From positions 1 through 64,000 of the forward strand of contig CACYXR010000004.1 in NCBI GenBank assembly GCA_902778455.1: a stretch of DNA of 64,000 nucleotides, given 5' to 3'. Under the pieces are notes generated by a model. That model did no database searches. It was not told where the DNA came from and saw nothing but the letters and a program-made list of their open reading frames with translations. The position numbers and the translations under genes were made by a program. The number at the start of each line of letters is the position of its first letter. Positions within the stretch are counted from its first letter, which is position 1. This DNA comes from an uncultured Selenomonadaceae bacterium (GTDB taxonomy: Bacteria; Bacillota; Negativicutes; Selenomonadales; Selenomonadaceae). Of this stretch, positions 1 to 13,000 are shown piece by piece.

Positions 1-234
1 ACGAGATTACCCGGCGAGAGTTAGACCTGTCCCCATGAAAACGACGCTTTGGGAAACAGGATGTTGCCATTGCGTCCGATCTGGGGAACGCCCGCGTTTG
101 CGGGCGGCCTTTCCGGCTTCGGCTGGGGAGGCGAGCTTCGCTGTGAGAGAAGCAACTATTCTTCTCACGTCGTTTCGCCAACGGGAAAAGCCTCGTGTCG
201 GAACGTGACAACTTGAATATCGCTTGATGGTCAT
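1..234. other. no gene seen (window start)
   Basis: I see no convincing coding region here. The only structure noticed is a GC-rich hairpin at about 90-105 (GCCCGC, loop, GCGGGC) without a following T-run. The stretch leads into the first palindromic repeat. Together with the three repeats up to about 925 and a plain stretch at 926-1020, it forms a gene-free kilobase upstream of the giant gene. Confidence 0.6.
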
Positions 235-383
235 CAGCCTTCCCCTCTGGGGAAGGTGGCGCCCGCAGGGCGTCGGATGAGGTTTGGCGAGGTTGCGCTA
301 ATGCAACCGTAACGGTTTACTTCATCTGTAGTAGACCTCACCCACCGCCTGCGGCGGTCCCCCCTCCCCATAGGGGAAGGCTG
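235..383. repeat. palindromic repeat, copy R1
   Basis: Full-length copy of the window-wide family. The left arm begins CAGCCTTCCCCTCTGGGGAAG and runs through the GGCGCCC-GCA-GGGCGTC hairpin to GGATGAGG. The centre carries a GCAACCGTAACGGTTT-type segment also found in R2 and R3. The right arm is ACCTCACCCACCGCC, a CCGCC/GGCGG hairpin and CCCTCCCC...GGGGAAGGCTG. The outer arms are inverted relative to each other, so the whole unit can fold into one long imperfect hairpin. Confidence 0.85.
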
Positions 384-404
384 TGGGAAAGTGTGGCGGG
401 CAAG

Positions 405-547
405 GGATGAAGTGGAACGATGTTGCGTTAATGCAATCGAAACGGTTTGCTTCATCTGTAGTGCCACCTCATCCGTCAGCTTCGCTGACACCTGCCGGGG
501 AGTCCACTGGACTCCCGCGCAAAGCGCCCCCTCAAGGGGAAGGCAAG
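405..547. repeat. palindromic repeat, copy R2 (left-truncated)
   Basis: It shares its centre with R1 (TTGCGTTAATGCAAT... TTGCTTCATCTG) and has a complete right arm: CCACCTCATCCG, a GTCAGC/GCTGAC hairpin, a GGGAGTCC-ACT-GGACTCCC hairpin, GCGCAAAGCGC and CCCTCAAGGGGAAGGCAAG. The left GCCTTCCCC arm is missing or decayed. The GGGAGTCC and GCGCAAAGCGC modules are extra relative to R1, so members differ by whole hairpin modules. Confidence 0.75.
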
Positions 548-739
548 AGGGTGGCGGGCAAGGAAAGTGAGTGGCGCAGCGAAAATTCGAGTTATCACGT
601 TCCGGCATGGGGCGGCTTCCGGCGATGCGGCGGTATGACGGAGTGTGTATTCGATGGCGAAAGACTGAGAGGAAAGGAGGCAAAGACTTTTTGATGTTCA
701 TCCCTGCTTCGCGGGATTTGGACGAGTTGTGAGCGAGTC

Positions 740-925
740 TTGCCTTCCCCTTGAGGGGAAGGTGGCGCCCGCAGGGCGTCGGATGAGGTGTTACCAAGGT
801 TGCGCTTAAAGCAACCGTAACGTTTTGCTTCATCTGAAGTTCCACCTCATCCGTCAGCTTCGCTGACACCTGCCGGGGAGTCCACTGGACTCCCGCGCAA
901 AGCGCCCCCTCAAGGGGAAGGCAAG
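740..925. repeat. palindromic repeat, copy R3 (long form)
   Basis: The longest copy seen, about 186 bp. The left arm TTGCCTTCCCCTTGAGGGG is followed by the GGCGCCC hairpin and GGATGAGG, then the R1-type centre, then the long right arm of R2 with the GGGAGTCC-ACT-GGACTCCC and GCGCAAAGCGC modules, ending GGGGAAGGCAAG. It lies about 110 bp upstream of the giant gene. A plain stretch and the ribosome-binding site lie between. Confidence 0.85.
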
Positions 926-1034
926 GGGGGAATGCGGCGCGACTTTGGCTCGTTTTGATCCGCGGGGCGGGGCGTTCATGGGTATGCCTTTTGGGTGTGC
1001 CTGATCTCTAATTTACATTAGGAGGTTATATTTT

Positions 1035-4000
1035 ATGGATTATTTTGGTTTTGATTTGCAGTTATTTGCGGCGGGAACATTGACGACTGTCGATCTCACT
1101 GCTGCGGTGTATGCTGCGGATAAGACAGTTGTTGTCCTTTATAAGGAGGCTGGCGTCGTCAAGGCGAAGGCCGCGGCTTCGGCTGGAGACGGCGAGAGAA
1201 GGATCGGCACCATCGCGTCGAACGGCACGATCACCCTGGACATCAAAAACATGACGACGGCGGCTGCAAGGGAAGCCGAGATGGCCGCCATATACGACTT
1301 TTGTGGTGTGGATGATGGAAAATATACAGATGGCGACCGCGTTTCCTTCAAAGTTGCCGATGGACAGACGATTGACGGTATGGTCAGCAACTTCTTCGTG
1401 GAGAATTCGAATGCGTCAACAGTGCGTGTTTGCGTCTATGCCGGCGAAGGCTGGGTTCCGACGAGCATTGCCATTGCGGCTGACGGGACGCTGACGCCGG
1501 GCACGGGAACCGAATCGATCCAGGTGGCCAAGGGCGACGCGAAGATTGCCGCGACGGCGACGACGCCGACGGTATTCATGAACGACCTGTACAACAGTAC
1601 AGATGGTTTAAAAGCGTTGTATGGGAAACTCTACAACGCTTTGGGCGACGCTTCCATTACCTATACCAACGCAGGCACGACGCCTGTGGCTGTCAGTTAC
1701 CAGGGCGCCGACGGAGTGAAGGAGTACGGGATTGCGAATGGTACGGTGCAATTCACTTCGAACGCTGACGCAACTGTTACGAATAATACGCTGGCAATCA
1801 CGATGCCCACCGGCACGGTTACGATTTCGGGCGCGGAAGTGGTGTCCACGGCCGTCGGAACTGTGACGAGCAAGGTTGGCGGCGCAGCGCTGACGGTGAA
1901 TAAGACCGGCGTAATCACGAACATTCAAGACGGCGCTGACTTCACAGTTGCGCTTACTACAGGAAATGCAGCAACGATTGGCGGGAAAGCATATACAGAG
2001 AGTGGCTCTTCCACGGCGACCTTGAACGTGACCAAGTCCGGGGCTACGGAGACCATAAAGCTCAGCGCCGGAACCATTACCATGTCGGTCGCAGATGCTG
2101 CGGTTGTCACGGATCTTGGCACCGTCACGAACAAAGCTGCGAAGGATTTGAAGGTGACATCTGGCGGAACGGTTACGAGCGTGGCTGATGGCGCATACGA
2201 GTGGGCGATTGCCGGGGGAAAAGATGTAAGCATCGGCGGTAAGACTTACACGAACGCTTCGCCCAACGTCGCGACGAAGGTGAAGGTAGTGAATACGGCC
2301 GGCACAGAGTCTGCAACGCTGACGGACGGCTATATCACCATGAATGTGGACGGGGCGAAAATCGTCGTACAGCCTGGCGGGAGCAGTGAGGCGGCGATTA
2401 TCGGTACTGTGACTTGCGGCGATACTGGTAAGGCGATTACTGTTTCCAGCGACGGCACGATTTTGGATATGGTAGCTGGCACTGCGTTCACCTATTCGCT
2501 CAATAAGGGCAAGACGGCCGTGATCGGCGACGCGAGCTACCTGAGTGCGCGAGCCGACGCTAACGCCGTTACCATGACCGTGACGGCTGCCGGGACGGCT
2601 ATCGCGCTTGCGGCTAATGATGTCGTTACCGTGAACGGCGAGTCGGCTGTGTTTACGCTGACGGATACCACGAAGGTGCAGAACAAGGGCACTGCGGCGC
2701 TGACGATCGGCGCGGCGGATGCAAGTACACTTGTTGCTGCCAGCGGCGCGGTGTATGAAGTTGTGCTCGCATCAGGAAAGATCTTGACCGTTGGAACCAA
2801 CACCTATAAGGAGAACAACACCGCGACGGCCACTCTCAATGTGGATAACGGCGTCGTGACGCTGAGTGCCGGACGGGTTGAGATTGCCGTTTCCGGCACC
2901 GCAGTGATTACAGACATCGGGACAATTACATACACGGGGACGAACACAGGCGACGGCATTACCGTAACAAGTGCCGGCGTTGTTTCTGGTGACACAACCG
3001 ATGGCGACAGCTATACCGTTGTGCTTGACGGCGGCGCTAGCTACGGTACCTATAAGAACGCTTCGGCAACGGAAACGGCGACGTTTACTGTTACGAGAGC
3101 CGCCGGTGCAACGACGACGGTATTGACGGCGGGTTCCATTTTGCTCGACCAAGACAACGAGACATTCACTGTCAATGGGACCACCATCAAGAATACCACA
3201 GGCAGTGACGGTTATCCCATTACCATCAACACGAGCGGAGAAGTTTCCCAGATTTCCGCCGGCGCGAAGTTCACGACGGAGTATACGACAGGGACGCCGG
3301 CCACGACGCAGAGCTTCACCTATGCCATGAACGGCACCACGCTGGCGAAGACCGGCGACGCTGTGGGCGTTTATACGAACGCCGGTGCGGCAACGGTCTC
3401 GAATACCGGCACGGTGACCGGCGGAACCTTGAAGGCAGTCACGCTGACGCTGGCTGCGGGCAACGCAAATGTGACTGCGAAGGGTACGAACACCACTCTA
3501 TATTATGCGTTGCTTCCGAACGGCTCGGTGGTTGCTACAGCGGCTACCAATCTTTCCGACGCTAAGACGGCACAGGCCACGGCAATCGGCTTCTTCAAGG
3601 CTGTGACCTCCTGGGCCACGACCGAGGGCGCGACGCCGACGGTGACGGTTACCTTTGTCGGGAACCTGACGACCGAGGCGAACGAGCCGAAGTCGTACCT
3701 CGGCAATGTGGTCGTCGACGCGACGAACGTGAAGACTGTGGCCGTTGGAGGCCTAAATCCTGCGGATCTGGGCACTCTCGTCGTGACCGGCATCAGCGGG
3801 GCGCAGGTTGATGACTCGGATATTTCCGTGGTCGGGCTGAACAAGAACGCTGAGGTTTCGACTTCTGTGGGCAGCATTACTTACCTGCCGGATACGCCGG
3901 AAGAAGCGTTTAAGTTGAAATTCACCACGGCGCGTGCGCAGGCGATGAACGTTACAGACGCATCGGGCACCTTCCTAAACTATGGCGTCTACGCCGCGAT

Positions 4001-7000
4001 TGGCGAGGGCGATTACGGCTGGTATGACACCGTGGCGGATGTCAAGGAAGCCGCCGAGACGGCCGGCAAGTCCTATGTGATCGGCGCCCGCTATCGCAAC
4101 GGCGTATTGACCGTGGCGAACGGCGGCACGGGCAAGAAAGTCACGATTACGGAAGCACCGGCCAATGTTTTGGCTGCTGCCGACCTCGCAGGGATGTCTG
4201 TGCAGGTTGTCGAATCCTTCGATGCGAACGGCAACGCTACTACGGGCAGCGGCACAGGCATTGTGTCGTTTACTGCGGCGGCAGAGAACGGGATTGAGAT
4301 TACCACGACTCTGGGCGAGAGCGTCAAATTTGAGAACGCCACACTGCGTGCGCAGATCCCGGCGGGCGCGACGGTGGTTTCCGGCGTCGCCACTTATACG
4401 ACGGATGTTGCTTCTGTAATGACGCTTGCAGCAGGGGGAGAAGCAACCCTGGACAACGGCACGGTCACCGTGGCGAAGGGCAAGCTGCTGAAGGTCGGCG
4501 TGAACGAATATACGGCTCTGGAAACGGCCGCGCAGATCACGGCTGCGGCTAGTGAATTCAATAAGGACGGCACGGTGAAGACCGCTGCGACAATCGGCAC
4601 GCTGGTTTCTTCGGCGATTGAGCTGAATACCGCTCACAGCATCCAGGTCGTGGACTCCAACGAAAATGTCATGAAGATCGGCACTGCGTCTCATCCTGCC
4701 ATTGTCACCAGTGCGGGCGTCGTTTCCGGGCTGCAGAACGGCCAGACGGTTTCGGTCACCGATCTGAACGCCAAGGGCGAAGAAGGCGTTGCGACAAAAT
4801 ATACGGTTGATACCGCGGCGAAGACGATCACCGTCAGCGGCAAATACGTCGGCGTTTATTCCTTCGCGAGCGCGGAGGCGACCACGGCTGCGACGATTAC
4901 CTCCGTCTATGGCCAGCCGGATACGATCACGTCGGTGGGCGCAGCGGTCGAGCCGGTAGCACTGGATTATAACGGTGCTGCAACTGCGCTTGTGCTGGAA
5001 TCGGGGGCAAATAAAGATTACTACAAGGTCGCGGCAGACGGGACTGTCAGCGCAGGTAGCGACAAGGCGACTGCAGAAAGCGGTGGCATCGGATACTTCC
5101 ATGTTGCAACAGCGACGACTGGCGGCAAGACGACCGTCACCGTTACCTTCCATAATAACGACGGAACCAAGGCGACTTTGATTCCGGATGTTGCGGTCGA
5201 CTTCACTGCCTTCCAGCAGGCGAGCAGCAAGGACGTTACCACCGTTGACGTTTCCGGACTTTCCAACGGTGTGGTTTCGCTGCTGGAAGTTCCGCCGACG
5301 GCGAAGGGCGACATTGTCGGCCTGAAGACCGGCGACGCGAAGGTGGATTATTTCGCGACCTACGCGCTGGCCGCCAATTCGACGATCGCGCTGCCGACCG
5401 ACGCGGCGACGGCTGCCGCCGGTACGGTCTGGACCTACGCAATCAGCACGAGCGCGAAGGACGACGACGGCGTGCGCACATACTCCATCGGAACCGCGGT
5501 TCAGACGGCGCTGGCTCCGGTCGGCCCCTGCTTCACGGTCACGAAGGTTGTCAATGTCGCTGGCGACAAGATTACGTATCAGGTGGCGTATGTGGCTGCC
5601 GGGGACAACAAGGACGAACTGGACGCGCTGGATCAGGCGTGCTGGAAGAACGGCGTGACTGTCGACGCTTTGGGCATTGCGGCGATTACTGGCAAGACGG
5701 TCACGGTATCGGTAACTCCGAACCAAACTCCGGCTTCTGCAACCGCAAATTACGACAAATATATAGTGAACACGCAAAATGGCGTCATCGTTGACGACGT
5801 TGTTAATCAGTATGTGGGCAAGACGGTCACAGGAAAATGGACGTCCTCGCCTGCGACGACGATCACCTATGAAGACACCGAAGGCGAAGCGGTGCAGTTC
5901 ATTACGTTGCCTGACACGGACAATACATATTATTGGACAGTCGATAAGGTCAACGACGGAAATAACAAGATTACGATTACGGACAACGGGACGACGGCTC
6001 CGACGTCGGGCGTTGACTATATCAAGATTGTAACCTCTGCCAGCGGGAAGACGGCGACGGTTACCTATCACGGTTACAATGTTGGCGAAAACAACACTCC
6101 TACCATCTCCCTCTCCGACCTTGGCGTCAATGTCGCTATCAAGGCGAAGTCGGATAAGATTACCACGATCAACATCACGGACGGCGGCAAAGGCCAGGCC
6201 AACTGCGTCGACTGGGCCGTTACGGCTTACGCCGGAACGACGATCACCGGCAAGGGCAGCGGCGACGCCGACGTCACCTGGATCGCGAAGTACAAGAACG
6301 CAGCGACCATCAATCTGGACGCGCTGGCGGCTTCCACTTACGAAGCCGGGAAGACGTACTATTTCGCCGTGACCGCTTCCGCGGAGACCGATCTCGACGA
6401 GGAAGGTTTCCGCAAGGTGACGCTGGCCTCGGAGATCCCGTCGACCGAAGAACCAGACAGCAAGACCGTGAACTACTTCGCGGTGAAGAAGGACAAGGGC
6501 GGCGTCTACACGGTCGAGTACCATACGGCGGCCGGCGACAACGCGATTGCTCTGTCCAAGGGCAAGGCGACCCTTTCGGTCAACGGCAACGAGACGATCA
6601 CCAGCATCACCGAGAAGGTCGGCGGCGCAGTCGGAGACAAGTATTTCGTCGACCAGGCCACGGACAAACTGGCTACGTTGGATGAAGGCGCTATTTCCAA
6701 GATTGCGGACGCGGATTATGTCGAGTTCGTAGAGGTCAGCCGGTGGACTTATAACGGCATGACAGAAATCGACCTTTCCGGTTGGACCGGCACGCCGGCG
6801 GCAGTCGTCTACAATATCAAAAAGACGGCGGGCGCAATCGGAACGAAGGGCGTTACGTCGTATGAGATTAACGGAGCGACAGCGGACGGAACACTTACCT
6901 TCACTTATCATGCGCCGACCACGACCGAGGATGCGTATATCGAAGTCACGCTGGCGAAGGGAACGCTGACGAAGGCCGAGATTGAGAAGATCGCGAACGC

Positions 7001-10000
7001 CATCAAGATCAACGCGGAGTTGAACGGCGCGATTGCGGACAAGGTCGTGAAGATCAAGCTGACGAACGACAGCGACATAGCGATCAGCTACGACATTACG
7101 AACCTGTCGGGCGAGATCGGGCTGGAGAACTTCACCGAGGGCAAGGACACGGTGACCTATGCCAAGTCGTTTGTCATGGGCACGGACAACACCATCACGC
7201 TGACGGCGCCGGCGAAAGACGCGCAGAAGGCGGCAGTGGTCTACTACGCGGTTACGGCGAAGGAAGGCGAAAAGGGCGTCCGCACGGTCTCGGTCTCCAA
7301 GACGCCGATTCCCATCGCGGCAGACGCGACGCCGGAACAAATCGCCGAGGCGCTGGCCGCAGCGGGCGGCAACTACTTCACGGTCACGACGGCGACCGAC
7401 GGCGAGGTGACGGTGGAATACACCAAGAACGCGACGGCAAGCAAGGCCATCGACCTCACCGGGAAGAAGGTCATCCTGGACGCGACGGCTGTGGAGTGCG
7501 CGGCAACATATAAAACTCCTAAGACTGCGGTCGTGGTCGACGGAGATGCGGTCGCTTACACGGTCAGCGGACTGGACGTCGGGCAGGATACGGTTATCAC
7601 GCTCGGTTGCACATCCACGGTTACGAATTCTTACAACGAGAGCTTCGTAGTCACCTACGGGACGACGGCAACGCTTGATGAGGATAAACGCGGCACGGCG
7701 ATTGCACTTACGGGCGCGACTTCCGGCACCTATTATTATGAAGTTGTCCGCACCGAGGGCAGCGCTGCGACGCAGGGCATCGTGACGTTCAACGTCAAGG
7801 ACCCGACGACGGGCACGGCTCCGGCCAGCGGCCATTACTTCGCTGTCAAGTACGCGGCTACGGGCGCTACGATCACTTATTTCAATGTGGACGGCAGCGC
7901 GAAGTACAACCTCGCGGACGTGATGGGCAAGGGCCAGGTCACGGTGAGCGCGGCCGGCGTCAACGAGGCGATCACGGCCATCAATATCACGGACGGCGGC
8001 AGCGCCGATACGCCGAAGGTGAACTATGCGCTGACGGAAGTCGACCCGGATATCGAGGTCGTCGGCAAGGGCGAAGGCGACACGGTCACCACGAAGCCGA
8101 GCGTCGTCTGGGCGGACAACCAGACGCTGACGCTAACCGACCTGGGGGTTGCCTACTATACGCTGACGGGCGTGCTGAACGAGACGACGGGGAAGGTCGT
8201 GGTCTCCATCAGCGAAGGCTCCGCCACGAAACCGGACGAGACGGCCAACTATTTCGTGGTCAAGCGCGTACCGGCTACCGGCGTGGATCTGGACGACGGC
8301 AAAGTCGAATACTCCATCACCGAGTACCACGCTTCCAACGGCGGCGAAGCCTATGACCTGACCGGCGACGTGGCGAAGGTCGGCACGCTGACCGTCGACG
8401 CGGCGAAGGCCACGGGCGCTATCCTTCTGAACAACGACGACGGCGCAGGCAATGCGACGAAGGCACACTTCGCGGTCATCAACGTGCCGTATGCAGATAC
8501 CGCGCATACCGTTGGTGTTGCGGGCGATACGATAGCCTACAAGACGACCTTCGCATGGCCGACAACGACGGTACCGACTAGCACGGCGGGAACGAACGTA
8601 TATGAATACACCTATCTGGTGGCAGCGGACAGCACGGGCGCGTTCAACCTGACCCCGGGCGTAACGGCAACGACCTCCACGGAGGATACCACGACGAAGT
8701 ACGCTTGGGTTACCGTCACGAAGGACGAGAAGGGCAACTTTGAGCTGGAGGTGGCTAGCAACTACACCGTAGACCCTGCGACAGGCGAGGTTGACCAGAA
8801 CGTTGCGGCGACAAGCGTGACTTCCATCGTCGCGCCGAGCGCAGCCTGTGAGCTTAACCTTGCAGGGGATGGTCTACTTGTAGCCCCGGTAACTTTTGTG
8901 GCTCGCACTGCGAAAATCACTCCGCAGATCACGGGCGTTGCGGCCGGCGCAAAGGTCTATCTGGACGATCAGGATGTGGATGTGGTTTCCGGCACGCTGG
9001 CGGCGGGCGAGAAGATCACGATTCACGACGCCGACGAAGGGGCGGCCGTCAATCATGTCTTCACCGCAGCGGAAGCGGGAGCGATTTCCGTCAGGCATAA
9101 TGGCGACGCCTTTACCGTCAACAGCGGCGCGCTGCTGCTCAGCGCTGGCGCAGCGAATCGCCTGACGTCTTCCGTGACGGCCGCCGCCGGAATCCTGTCC
9201 TACGCAGAACTTGCGAAGGAAGGCGAAGCGGACGGCGTTGTGGTTGTGACCTTCGATGCGAAGAAGGGCATCACATCCATCACCGGTCTCGACATCGGCG
9301 AGACGGTGACGGTAAACGAAGGCACTACCGCGGACGATGTTTTCACCTACGCGCGCAACAGCGACGGCTATGTGGTCAAGACGCAGGCGAACGATACCAG
9401 CAACAAGACCTACGCGGCGATGGATTCCTCCACGATCGACATCCTCAGCCTCGGCTACACGAAGGAACAGTCCATCACGGGCGTCGTCGGTACGTTCAAC
9501 TGGAACAACGCGAACGCGACGTATTATCTCGCGGGCGACAGCGCATCGGCGACGGTAGCTTACGGCACCGGCACCGGCGACGTGACCAGCGGCGCGGTCT
9601 ATGTCAAGGCGGTATTCACCGCCGGCGTGCTGACCCTGACCCCGATGGTCGGCAACAGCAAGGGCCTGCTCGATCCGATCGAGGACTATGCCGGAACGAT
9701 CACGATCAAGGGGGACAACCATCTTGTCAAGTTCACGAAGGACGCCAAGGCGACCTACACGGCAGTCATCGACGGCGTGATTACCGGTTCCGAGTTCAAG
9801 GATCTCGGCGCGAACGATACGGTAACGACGGAAGCGCTGGCAGTTGACGCCACGATCATCATGCACGTCACGCAGGAAGACGCCTCCGTCAAGGATTACA
9901 CCTATAAGGTCGACAAGGCGGGCGCTCTGACCTTCACAGGCACGGCGCTGACCAGCGGCACGGTGGAAATTAGTAATACGGCTAATTACACAACTGTGTT

Positions 10001-13000
10001 CGCGTCCGACGGCTCGAAGATTGAGCATGACGCAACGGCTAGTGATGTTACCGTTGAGGTCGAAAACGGTGCTATCAAGTCCATCAAGGGTCTGGATACG
10101 AACGGCGAGACGGTCACGGTCACGAAGGACGGCGTCACGACCACGTTCGCGTGGGCGACCGGCGGCACGGTGACCAAGACGGTCAAGAACGCAGACGGCT
10201 CCACCACCATCACGACGATTGCCAGCGTAGCGGCTGCAACGGACGTCTGGACCGCTGTCGGCACCAATTCCATCACGGAAGGCGCGTTCAGGTGGGATCC
10301 AGAGGGAATGGCTCCGGCGCAGAAAGTCACCAGCGGCTACTTCCTTGTCGACGCGAACGGCAAGACGGAAGTGGTTGCAGGCGCAGGTGCAGCACATAAT
10401 CTGGCAAATGGCGAAGTCTTCGTCAAGGCGACGGTGACAGAGCCTGCAACGACAGCGCCGAATGCGCGCACCATTACCCTGACCCCGATGATCGTCAAGG
10501 ACGGCGAGCTTGTCGAAGCGACGGCTTCCGAGGTTTCCAGCAAGATCAAGAAAGTCACGGTTACCGGCGCTCCGACGGTGCTGAATTACGACGGCACCGG
10601 CAAGGTGTTCAATATTGAAGTGAAAGCGGCGGGCGTCGGCTCGACGTTTACGAACCTCTTGGGCGGCGACGTAGTCACGTCTGTGGCGCTGACCGAGAAG
10701 CAAAAGATTACGGTCAATGGTCAGGAGTGGATTGCCCCGGCAGGCGGCACGACGTTCACGATTTACAGCGAGAGTGCGCTTGCCAGCCGCATCGTGGCCG
10801 GCGCCATCGATCTGACCGCGAAGAATGCCACGGTGAACGCGGCGGCGGCGGACGGCTCCACGATGCAGACGATGACCTATACGCCGGGTACGGACAAGGG
10901 CAAGAACGACGACGGCGTCCAGGTGATTTACGCGGCCGGCGTGCCGACGAGCATCACGGATCTCGATCTGGGCGAGAGCGTCAAGGTCGAGGCGGTCGGC
11001 GCCGACGGCAAGAAGGTCACCACCGAGTACACGACGAAGAAGGGCACGGCCGACGGCAAGACCGTCATCTACCGCACACGCGGCGGCGTGGTCACGGTCA
11101 AGGAGATCGGCGACGGCGCGAATGTGGTCGACGACAATGATCCTGGCACCTACGCGAAAGTGGATACCAGCGCTCTCGGCGCCTTCGACTGGACCGAGGC
11201 GGCGACGAAGAAGACGACGGTCACCGGATACTTCCTGGCGTCCGAGAAGGGCGTGGTCGAGGCCGCGACCCGGACGGAAGAGCTGACGACCGATTATACG
11301 CAGTATGGCCGCACCTATCTGGTTGCCACGGTGACCAAGGACGGCGGTGTGCAGCTCCAGAAGGCGACGGTCGGCATGACCGGCAAGCTCGGTACGCCGG
11401 GGGCAATCGCAGCGAACGACAAACTGGACGTCACGCTGACGCTGCCGACGGCGGGCCTGAAGATCACGAGCCTGAGCGGACGTACCGCGGATACGACGGC
11501 CATCAAGAGCCTGACGATTACGAACGCGGCTGCCGGCTCGGTGATCGGCACCTGGACGGCCAACGACCATATCACGACGGTGAGCCTCGCGGCCGGCGAC
11601 ACGATCAAGCTGGGCAGCACGAACGTTTACACGGCGGGCGACGCCGGCGTGCTGGAGCTGGCCGGTATCGACGCGGCGACGACCGCGAAGACGGCGTACG
11701 TGAAGAACGGCACGATCCAGCTCGCAACGGGCATGAAGGTCATCAGCTCGTCGTACACCGACGCGACGACGGAAGCGACGACGGTAGACACGGTGACCTA
11801 CACGCCGAGCGGCACGAAGGACACGGCGAACATCACCGTGACCAACGGCCGCGTTACGGGCATGAAGGGCTTCGGCGTAGGCGAGACGGTTGTCATCAAG
11901 ACGACGACGACGGACAAGTTCGGCGTGGCGACCGAGTCGAATGTGACCTACACGACGGAGGAGATCACCTCCGGTCTCGACAAGGGCTCGATCCTGGTCA
12001 CGAAGACGCTGGACGACAACACTTCCTATACCCATGTGTTCAAGGATACGACGGAGGACGTGCTGAAGTCGAGCCTGACCTGGAACGCCGTGGGCCAGGA
12101 CGTCACGAAGACGAACTTCAACTGGAACAATACGGGATATTTCCACGCGACGCTTTCGTCGGTGGAAGCGGACGCAGCGAAGAAGATCTATGTGCTTGAT
12201 CCCGGCAAGCCGGTGAAGGAGCAGACCGATTCGACGCGGCCGACCTTCAAGGAAGGCGACTACTACCTGCAGGTCGTGGCGACGAAGGCGATGTCCGGAC
12301 TGGTTACGATTTCGGAGATGTCCTTCGTGCAGATGCAGTCGAACGGTTCCTTCGCTGCTGTGAAGGGCGGCGAGACGCTGCCGAAGTTCGCTGTCAACGC
12401 GACGGCGACGGGCGGCATCACGTTTGCCGAGAACGCGCATCCGGATGCGGCGCTGACGATCACCCCGGCCATGGGCAAGAGCTACACGGGCCTCGCGGAC
12501 GACGACACGATCGGCACGACGACGACGGCAGCCGGACAGACGATCACGGTCAACGGGCAGGACTACACAGTGACGACTGCTTCCGCGTTTGTCATCAACG
12601 GCGACAAGACCATCGAGAGCGGCACCTTCACGGTGACGGGAACGGCGAGGGCTTCGGCGGTTCCGCAGTTCGACGAGGACACGGTGACCCGCGAGATCAC
12701 CTACACGCCGGGCGAAGCGAACAAGGACGGCGTCGCGGTCACCTTCACGGCGAACGCATGGGGCGTCGGCAGCGAGATCACCGGAGTTACGGATCTCGAA
12801 GCGGGCGAGACGGTCGTCATCACGAACTACATCGGTTCGCTGGATAAGATCAACGAGACGACGACGATCACGACCGACGGCGCGAAGATCACGAAGACGA
12901 TCCACAATGACGCCTGGCCGACGGACGTCGTGATGAAGAAGAACGGCGATGAGACCACTGAAGTCACTACGATGAACGGCTTCCAAGTGGCGAACAAGTT

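Noticed and set aside
235..925. CRISPR-like array upstream of the giant gene
   Set aside because: The three repeat copies are long, palindromic and not regularly spaced, and there are no uniform spacers or cas genes.
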